A program made the translations under genes and the position numbers. Shown here piece after piece: positions 59,301 through 64,000 of a stretch of DNA of 64,000 nucleotides; the stretch's first letter is position 1, and every line of letters begins with the position of its first letter. The DNA comes from Thermoguttaceae bacterium (GTDB lineage: Bacteria > Planctomycetota > Planctomycetia > Pirellulales > Thermoguttaceae). Under the pieces are notes generated by a model. That model worked only from the letters and a program-made list of their open reading frames with translations. It had not been told where the DNA came from and ran no database searches. Location of the stretch: positions 62,001-126,000 of the forward strand of contig JAFSMO010000092.1 of NCBI GenBank assembly GCA_017447865.1. Direction: 5' to 3'.

Positions 59301-59655
59301 CGGCGTGATCGCCCTGGCAGGGATCGTCGTGAACGACGCGATCGTTCTGGTGGACTTCATCAACGATCGGGTCCGAAAGCGCGGCCTGAGCATCCGCGAC
59401 GCGTGTCTGGAAGCGGGCGTACGCCGTTTCCGTCCCGTGATCCTCACGACCGTCACGACCATCGGCGGTTTGATGCCGATTTGCTTCGAAACGTCGTTCC
59501 AGGCGAAAATGATCATCCCCATGGCCTTCACCATGTCGGTCGGAACGGCCGGCGCGACGGTCCTGACGCTCTTCCTCGTCCCGGTTTTGTACACTTTGTA
59601 CGACGATTTGGCGAAAAAAATGAACAAAACGTTTGGATTGTCGCACGAAGATTAG
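56356..59655 (+). CDS. RND superfamily efflux pump (AcrB/MdtB-like)
   Basis: A 1099-residue inner-membrane proton-driven exporter with 12 membrane helices and two large periplasmic loops. The N-terminus FEWAVSNVPAMNLIMLTVLL is followed by SVVYPGATPEEVEEAICQKI, typical of HAE1 pumps. Proton-relay acids are in GLGIVVDDAIVIGENVYTH (helix 4), and GIVVNDAIVLVDF lies in helix 10. It is longer than AcrB (1049) because of a Gly-rich insert (GRGAGGGMTGGDSS). The substrate is not known. No outer-membrane factor gene is next to it. Confidence 0.93.
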   Translation: MKKLFEWAVSNVPAMNLIMLTVLLIGYWGLMSLNRETFPNFDIDMISVSVVYPGATPEEVEEAICQKIEEEVRDIVGIKKITSSASENMGNVQIELKSNVDDKNRVLNEVDSAVGRISTFPELCERPDVRLLQIEETIIRVGILGPPDWSMEAQLKLRDVAEELRNEMLQLPNISRVDIVGSKDYQIDVEFDENTLRSYGLTLQDVAQIIRKENHQQAGGTIRAKSQEILLRSDTKQDWGEGIAKLPLIGVAEGAVLTVGDLGNIRDEFVDVASSISIRTVIDDGATDPKTGEKILHYRPDRPFLALNVQRNPEEDLFAMVDSVLDFVKKTQVPQGYELLTWGDRSTEVRARLEMLGENGIQGFLIVILCLTLFLDMRLAIWVSFGIPFALLGTCFVLMAMHQTLNMISSFALIMGLGIVVDDAIVIGENVYTHRQMGESSRDAAVNGINEVFPSVIASVLTTIIAFAPLLFVMGIMGKIMFVLPTVMISMLLLSIFEASTILPAHLSHRDNLIFRIGRNVFFIFYWIVPLMEWLASYASRGLNWFIHHVYIPTLRYSLHHRLIFMSICFGVAIVTLGLYLGGIVQFVFFPKMDGTSIVCNVQFPNGTPEALTTHWAEVIEEAYWRVAKQILDETGEQVSVHSIRTIGSNMAGRGAGGGMTGGDSSHMASVEIQLVEAEDRSIQSFEIIDRWRKETGTIPGALVLTFDSAFGGPGGSAIEFSVTAPAQHADELEAAVEKCKAKLATYDGVYDIHDDNLPGKWEFRPKVRDFAVTQGVRQADIADVLRNAYYGAEVMRLQRGRHEVKLMVRYPEAARKSLASFDELRVRINGVERPIGELCDVEVKRGYSTISRIDQQRCITITADADFNKVQPNRVIGALQGKIVERDAAGNPLPAFLPELMKEYPHIHIRWEGQREQEEESFNSMKIGFSVAMLGMFVLLTMQFKSYTQPFIIMSVIPFAIVMVVLGHAFFRMQMTFFSAFGVIALAGIVVNDAIVLVDFINDRVRKRGLSIRDACLEAGVRRFRPVILTTVTTIGGLMPICFETSFQAKMIIPMAFTMSVGTAGATVLTLFLVPVLYTLYDDLAKKMNKTFGLSHED

Positions 59656-59678
59656 AGGATTTAAGGAACTTTTCACGC

Positions 59679-59710
59679 GCCGACTCTTTTGGGGTCGGCC
59701 TTTTTATTCT
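59679..59710 (+). terminator. Rho-independent terminator of the RND operon
   Basis: GCCGAC / GTCGGC stem extended by TC / GG pairs, a five-base loop and a CTTTTTATTCTTTTT tail, 24 bases after the RND stop. Confidence 0.75.
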
Positions 59711-59726
59711 TTTTCCTGATTTTGAA

Positions 59727-60548
59727 ATGATGAAATTGATCCTCACCCTCGAGCAGTTCCCGATTTTCCTCGCGGGGGCGTACGGAAACAAAACGCGCCC
59801 CACGCCGGGCCTCGATCGATGGGCGCTCCGAAGCACCACGTTCGACCGTGCGTACAGCACGTGCGCAGACGGGCTGGAAACCCTTTTCCAACTCTGGGAG
59901 TCGTGCGACTTTTCCGCCGAACGTTTTGCCGGCCGAAAAATCTTTCTTTCCGATCTGCCCGTTGAGGCGCCCGAGTTTTTCGACGCGGGGCGGACGGTGA
60001 GTTCCGAGGCGTTTTTCTCGGATCTTGTGTCGATTCCAGCCGATTCTCCCGCAGAAACCGGCCTGGTTTGGGTCCACTTCCGGGAGTGGGACGCGGACCA
60101 GCTCGACTCCTGGCTCCTGAACTCTGTGGCCGCCCGAAACCTTTTCGCCCTTTTGGGGACGAGCGGCGAGCTGCCCGCCGGCGACGTGCGGCTTTACTCC
60201 TCCGAAATCCAGCTTCCATGGTGGATCCGCTTCCCGGAACCCGCCTTTGAGGGAACGCACTGCCCGGCGCTCGTGACGGCGGACGATTTTCAGAAGATCC
60301 TGGACGCCGGCACGCCCGACGCGGTTTTTCGGGACTCGGTTCGGATCCTGACCGACGACGACCGCTGGGCCGTCGTGACGTCCGACTGGTTCCTGACCGG
60401 TTTTGAAAACGTCGAGGAGGAAGAAGCGGAGGCCGACGCGCCGGAACTCTACGCGAAGCCCGACGATTGGTGGGACCAGAACGACGTCGCGAGCCGGTGC
60501 TTCGAAGAGGTGCAGGAACTGACGAAACTCTTGACGCTTCAGAACTAG
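59727..60548 (+). CDS. Degenerate sulfatase-like (alkaline phosphatase superfamily) protein
   Basis: A 273-residue protein. The N-terminus (AGAYGNKTRPTPGLDRWALR, then STTFDRAYSTC) resembles the opening of sulfatases, where NTPNLDRLA...F..AY precedes the catalytic CxPSR. Here the sequence continues CADGLETLF, with no CxPSR. The ending ELYAKPDDWWDQNDVASRC also resembles the C-terminus of planctomycete sulfatases. The middle is much shorter than a sulfatase (usually 450 or more), so the metal and formylglycine centres are missing. It is probably non-catalytic. The start is ATG 59727 (or 59730). Confidence 0.55.
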   Translation: MMKLILTLEQFPIFLAGAYGNKTRPTPGLDRWALRSTTFDRAYSTCADGLETLFQLWESCDFSAERFAGRKIFLSDLPVEAPEFFDAGRTVSSEAFFSDLVSIPADSPAETGLVWVHFREWDADQLDSWLLNSVAARNLFALLGTSGELPAGDVRLYSSEIQLPWWIRFPEPAFEGTHCPALVTADDFQKILDAGTPDAVFRDSVRILTDDDRWAVVTSDWFLTGFENVEEEEAEADAPELYAKPDDWWDQNDVASRCFEEVQELTKLLTLQN

Positions 60549-60593
60549 ACCAACTCTCACCTAAACACAGAATCAGCAAGAAAGCGCAGGCCG

Positions 60594-60820
60594 AAAAAGG
60601 CCCCGCGGATTAAGCGGATTAAGCGGATCGAGGCGGATTTTTAAATAAAAAAAGGCCCCCCTGAAAGGGGGGCTGGCTCGCGCAGCGAGACTGGGGGGTT
60701 CCGACCAAAGGACGGACTTTCCCCCGTTTCTGAACCCCTCCGGCCCTTCGGGCCACCTCCCCTTTCAGGGGAGGCTTCTTCATATTCCGCCTCAATCCGC
60801 TTAATCAGCGGGGCCTTTTG
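60594..60820. repeat. Nonamer-armed palindrome interrupted by another repeat
   Basis: Left arm aaaaaggccccgcggattaa with 9-mers gcggattaa, gcggattaa, gcggatcga. Right arm ccgcctcaatccgcttaatc then agcggggccttttg. The TTTAAA-type repeat (60.65-60.78 kb) sits in the middle, as if inserted into the loop. The remainder of the 60.55-60.86 kb gap holds no gene. Confidence 0.8.
60649..60778. repeat. TTTAAA-type 130 bp palindromic repeat, copy 4
   Basis: aaaaggcccccctgaaaggg to cttttcaggggaggct-like end, with ctggctcgcgcagcgagactgg, gaccaaaggacggactttcc and gaacccctccggcccttcgg. It is nested inside the nonamer palindrome and nearly identical in the middle to copies 2 and 3. Confidence 0.85.
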
Positions 60821-60860
60821 GGGGTGAACTCTCTACAAAATTTGGTGCTTTAGAAGAAGA

Positions 60861-61844
60861 TCAAAGCCTCATCCCGGTGCCGGGAGCCGGTTCTTCGGGG
60901 ACCAAGGCGCGGACGATGCGGTCGAGAAGCTCCGAAATGCCCGTTTCGTGAAGGGCGGAGACCGCGATCTCCGAGTCTGAAAGGGCTGAAAGCGCGCCGG
61001 GGGCCGCCAGGTCCGCTTTGTTCCAGACGGTCAAAACGTTCTTTTCGGGCGGGAATTGGCTCTCCCCGGCGTCCTCGTTGGGCTCGGACGCGTCGCGAAG
61101 CCAGAGGATCAGGTCGGCCCGCTCAATTTCCGCCCGGGCGCGGCGGATCCCCTCGATTTCGATTTCGTCCTGCGCGAGATGAAGCCCCGCCGTATCGACC
61201 AGCTCGACGAGCCACCCGTCCAGAATGGTTTTTTCCCGCAAAATGTCCCGCGTGGTCCCCGCCTGTTCGAAGACGATGGCGCGCGGAAAGCCCAGGATCC
61301 GGTTGAAAAGCGAGCTTTTCCCCACGTTCGGCCGGCCGACCATCACGACTTTCCACGGCTCGGTGAGATGCCGCGCCACGGCGTCCCAGCGGGCCGGGTC
61401 CTCGCCGCGGGCCAGGGCGTTTTCGTACGCGCCGTTCACCTGATCGAGCAGAATGGCGGCGACTTTCTCCGTCTCCGCGTTGAGCAAAGCCTTAAACGCG
61501 CGCTTCTGGTTTTCGGTCTTCAGATCGTCTTTCCGGTCGATCCATTCGTCCCGGGTAATTTCCCGCGCCCCCTGCTCCGTGAGAAACCCCCGCAGACGCG
61601 CAACCGCAGCGAGCGAGCCGTGGCAGTGGATCTCCATCTCGTTCGGCGAAACGGGGCAGACCAGAACGTCCTCCTCGAAGATGGTCCCGTACACGATCTC
61701 CCCGGGAGCGTAAGAGTCCAGCGTTCTGCCGGACTTCGGGCAGAAAAACGCCTGAACGATTTCCGCGGGTCTCTCCGCGTAAAGCGTCACGACGGCGATC
61801 GCCCCTTTGCCGGGGGGAGTGGTGAGGAGGAAAACTGGATTCAT
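60861..61844 (-). CDS. Short MnmE/TrmE-like GTPase
   Basis: A 327-residue protein. I chose the ATG at 61844 (MNPVFLLTTPPGKGAIAVVT), which begins the TrmE N-terminal folate-binding fold. A shortened helical region follows (about 115-180), then the G domain with VGRPNVGKSSLFNRILG, AGTTRD, DTAG and NKAD. MnmE modifies wobble uridines of tRNA with MnmG and needs a C-terminal CxGK motif. Here the protein ends VPEEPAPGTGMRL with no such cysteine and is about 120 residues shorter. It is therefore unlikely to be the canonical tRNA enzyme. Confidence 0.82.
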   Translation of the reverse strand: MNPVFLLTTPPGKGAIAVVTLYAERPAEIVQAFFCPKSGRTLDSYAPGEIVYGTIFEEDVLVCPVSPNEMEIHCHGSLAAVARLRGFLTEQGAREITRDEWIDRKDDLKTENQKRAFKALLNAETEKVAAILLDQVNGAYENALARGEDPARWDAVARHLTEPWKVVMVGRPNVGKSSLFNRILGFPRAIVFEQAGTTRDILREKTILDGWLVELVDTAGLHLAQDEIEIEGIRRARAEIERADLILWLRDASEPNEDAGESQFPPEKNVLTVWNKADLAAPGALSALSDSEIAVSALHETGISELLDRIVRALVPEEPAPGTGMRL

Positions 61845-61885
61845 GAAGACAAAAAACCCTTGAAAAACCCTAATTTTGCCGGCAT

Positions 61886-62878
61886 TCACTGCAGATATTC
61901 CTGCGCCGACGTACCGGTCTCATCGTGACGGTTGGCCAGGTAAGCGTGAACTTGACCGTCGATCTGATAGGAAATTAAAAACTCTGCACCGGAGCACATC
62001 ACCATCTGAAAAATACCAGAGTGAGGGCCTCCAAAACCGCGCCAGGCCCTCAGATCGGCTTCGGTTTCCAGCGCGTCCCGAGTGGGCAAAAACCACTCCT
62101 TCGTTTCCATCACGCCGGCAGAGCGAAAGTTCGAGTTGGAATCATCGCCCGCGATGCCTGCGTACATCGACGCTTTGTCGCCCGGTCCCGCGTGGGCGGC
62201 CGGGCCCCTGAAGACGAATTTCTCGCCAATGAGGTACGTGTTGTTGGTTCCGTCCCGAATTTCATCGAGGGCGATCGCGCTGGCGTCGAAAATCACGCCC
62301 GTCGGTTCTTCGGGTGACTGGATCTCCTCGACCGGCGTTTCGTAAGAGATCCAGTTCCCGATTTTCATCACGGTCGTTCCGTAGTTGGCCGCGTAGTCGG
62401 ACTTGGCCCCCCACGAACCGGTGAAATTGCTGTTCAGGTAATCCGTCACTCCCAAAGCAGAAGTTGCCACATTTCGGCGTGACGGGCATAAGAAGAGACA
62501 GATCGGGGTCTCCAGCACTTTGGAATTTTCCTTCAGCTCACAAGACTCGGCATTTCCCGTCGATCCGGTCTGAAAGAGCTCGGACTGCTCTATAAACGGA
62601 AGCAGCGAGAATGTCCACGTTCCCGGCTGGCCTTTTCCAAAGCCCCGATCCGGGTCGCCAACGTAATTCACATTCCACCCCCCAGACGGAAGGGTCTTCA
62701 TTTCATATTCGTGGTTCAGCGCGGCCAGGCCAAGCTGCTTCAGATTTGCCACGCATTGCATCTTCCGGGCCGCTTCTTGAGTAGACAGCATGGCTGGAAT
62801 TAACAAAAGAAAGCCAACGAACAGAATGAAAATCGTGAACAAAAGATTCACGAGCGTGAAGCCGGCGCTTCTTTTCAT
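61886..62878 (-). CDS. DUF1559 prepilin-like protein with lost DGS motif
   Basis: A 330-residue DUF1559 protein with a prepilin-type start, AGFTLVNLLFTIFILFVGFL (5-24), where the usual Glu5 of ...TLVELL is Asn. The body matches the next gene closely (PSGGWNVNYVGDPDRGFGKG; VTDYLNSNFTGSWGAKSDYA). The C-terminal family signature DGS, present in its neighbour as MCDGSV, reads MCSGAEFL here. The two genes are a tandem duplication; the changed cleavage and DGS motifs suggest divergence in function or decay. Confidence 0.88.
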   Translation of the reverse strand: MKRSAGFTLVNLLFTIFILFVGFLLLIPAMLSTQEAARKMQCVANLKQLGLAALNHEYEMKTLPSGGWNVNYVGDPDRGFGKGQPGTWTFSLLPFIEQSELFQTGSTGNAESCELKENSKVLETPICLFLCPSRRNVATSALGVTDYLNSNFTGSWGAKSDYAANYGTTVMKIGNWISYETPVEEIQSPEEPTGVIFDASAIALDEIRDGTNNTYLIGEKFVFRGPAAHAGPGDKASMYAGIAGDDSNSNFRSAGVMETKEWFLPTRDALETEADLRAWRGFGGPHSGIFQMVMCSGAEFLISYQIDGQVHAYLANRHDETGTSAQEYLQ

Positions 62879-62929
62879 GGCATTTCTCCTGAATTGGTAA
62901 AGGCGGGAAATTTGCGGGGCGACGCTTCT

Positions 62930-63052
62930 TTAAAGCCCCCCCTCCTTGAGGGGAGGTGGCACGTAGTGCCGGGGGGAGTCACTCGGCACGGTCACAGAAC
63001 TCCCCCAGTCTCGCTGCGCGAGCCAGCCCCCTCAACGAGGGGGCCTTTAAAT
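62930..63052. repeat. TTTAAA-bounded palindromic repeat, copy 5 (diverged, inverted)
   Basis: tttaaagccccccctccttg to gagggggcctttaaa. The middle has tcccccagtctcgctgcgcgagccagcccc, which is the reverse complement of the ctggctcgcgcagcgagact part of the other copies, and gtggcacgtagtgccgg. It separates the two DUF1559 genes. Confidence 0.75.
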
Positions 63053-63088
63053 GACCAATCTCAACCGTAAATCTTCATTCAAACCGGC

Positions 63089-64000
63089 TCATTCCGGCAA
63101 AGGCAGCAAATGTCCGTCTTTACGATCGGCCAAACGAGCGCTGGTCTCCCCATCGATCTCGTAGGAAATTCTCTGCACGGAACCGTCGCACATCGCTATT
63201 CCAAAAGAGCCAGCGTGAGCACTTCCAAAGCCGCGCCAGGCCCCTTGATTGGCTTCCGTTTGCGCTGCGTCCTGAGTCGGCAAAAACCACTCTTTCGTCT
63301 CCAACACTCCGGCGGAGCGGAAGTTCGAGTTGGAATCATTGTCCGCGATGCCGGCGTACATCGACGCTTTGTCACCCGGTCCCGCCTGTTCGTACTGGTC
63401 CGAATAGACGAATTTTTCTCCAATGAGGTAAGTATTGGTGGTTCCGTCCGTAATGTCACCAATAGTGACCGCGCTGGCGTCGAAAATCACGCCCGTGGGT
63501 TCTTCGGGAGACGTAATTTCGTCTTCCGGCGTCTCGTAGGAAATCGCGTTCCCGATTTTCATCACGGTCGTGCCGTAGTTGGCTGCGTAGTCGGACTTGG
63601 CCCCTTGCGAACCGGTGAAATTGCTGTTCAGGTAATCCGTGACTCCCAACGGCAAGGCCTGGAATTCATTGCGCGTCGGGCACATGAAACAAGCGAGCGA
63701 GGTTTCCAGCACTTCAGAATTTTCCTTCCGTTCACACGCCTCGGCCTTTCCGGTCATTCCGACCATAAACAGCGCGTTTTGTTCCAGAAATGGAAGCATC
63801 GAGAAAGTCCACGTTCCCGGCTGCTTTGGCCCAAAACCGCAGTCCGGGTCGCCCACGTAATTAACGTTCCAGCCTCCCGACGGGTAAGTCCTGGAGGAGG
63901 CTTCGTGGTTCAGCGCGGCCAGACCCTGCTGCTTCAGATTATTGCCGCACTGCATCTGCCTGGCCGCTTCTCGAGCAGGTTGGAGGGGTGGAAGGATCAA
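63089..64000 (-). CDS. DUF1559 protein, N-terminus cut by the window edge
   Basis: A 303-residue fragment whose N-terminal prepilin signal lies beyond the window. The visible start ILPPLQPAREAARQMQCGNN is the part just after the membrane helix. The body is highly similar to the preceding gene, and the DGS signature is intact (MCDGSVQRISYEIDG). It belongs to the planctomycete-specific pseudopilin-like family of unknown role. Copy number expansion of DUF1559 is normal in this phylum. Confidence 0.88.
   Translation of the reverse strand: MILPPLQPAREAARQMQCGNNLKQQGLAALNHEASSRTYPSGGWNVNYVGDPDCGFGPKQPGTWTFSMLPFLEQNALFMVGMTGKAEACERKENSEVLETSLACFMCPTRNEFQALPLGVTDYLNSNFTGSQGAKSDYAANYGTTVMKIGNAISYETPEDEITSPEEPTGVIFDASAVTIGDITDGTTNTYLIGEKFVYSDQYEQAGPGDKASMYAGIADNDSNSNFRSAGVLETKEWFLPTQDAAQTEANQGAWRGFGSAHAGSFGIAMCDGSVQRISYEIDGETSARLADRKDGHLLPLPE

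Noticed and set aside
57676-59676. 666-codon open frame antisense to the RND pump
   Set aside because: The sense frame has all RND motifs. The antisense product is His/Arg/Asp-rich without structure.

Overview
The window looks like chromosome from an anaerobic planctomycete. The evidence is three DUF1559 prepilin-type proteins, a Planctomycetes/Verrucomicrobia-type (PVM) bacterial microcompartment (BMC) locus, Tat-exported Gfo/Idh/MocA and PHP proteins, two large secreted HzsA-like c-haem beta-propeller proteins and a Tyr-rich secreted protein. An LpxA points to a lipid A outer membrane. The [FeFe]-hydrogenase maturase HydF argues for anaerobic, hydrogen-forming fermentation. A gut or sediment lineage is my inference. 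Genes are moderately GC-rich, and spacers are AT-rich or filled with palindromic repeats.

Layout. 0.1-3.2 kb: a phosphohexomutase, a DUF486 membrane protein and a DUF3754 protein. 3.4-10.4 kb: the BMC operon, in order pduL, two BMC-H shell genes, an acetate kinase homologue, BMC-P, aldehyde dehydrogenase, BMC-P, an unknown cargo-like protein, BMC-P and a class II aldolase. 10.4-13.8 kb: two copies of a 280-bp MITE-like element flank an SGNH hydrolase and hydF. 13.9-17.1 kb: a FAH-family protein and an ADP-forming acyl-CoA synthetase. 17.4-27.6 kb: secreted polysaccharide- and phosphoester-related proteins (PHP, GH16, a TIM-barrel glycosidase candidate, an HzsA-like protein and a metal-site-less CehA/McbA relative). 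27.7-32.5 kb: an active M16 peptidase, then a four-gene operon of TPR, zinc-ribbon, AAA ATPase and membrane coiled-coil proteins. 32.9-39.2 kb: lpxA, DUF1559, Gfo/Idh/MocA and a second HzsA-like protein. 39.5-43.6 kb: Nudix, trpF-trpB-trpA and an isochorismatase-like hydrolase. 43.8-48.8 kb: an AT-rich membrane protein, an inactive M16 homologue, hisF, a Tyr-rich protein and prfB. 48.9-54.7 kb: a TetR-controlled ABC-2 exporter operon, divergent from an RND efflux pair (54.8-59.7 kb). 59.7-64 kb: a degenerate sulfatase-like protein, a short MnmE-like GTPase and two tandem DUF1559 genes.

How it may work together. In the PVM BMC, the aldolase cleaves L-fuculose- or L-rhamnulose-1-phosphate to DHAP and lactaldehyde. 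The acylating aldehyde dehydrogenase and PduL turn the aldehyde into acyl-CoA and then acyl-phosphate, and the kinase homologue would make ATP. The secreted glycosidases could supply deoxysugars, but that link is inferred. The other striking feature is the repeat content: palindromes whose arms are tandem 7-mers or 9-mers that differ from copy to copy, a TTTAAA-bounded 130-bp family, a MITE-like pair and a short GAGCGG hairpin family. Many promoters share an exact 16-bp spacer between the -35 and -10 boxes.
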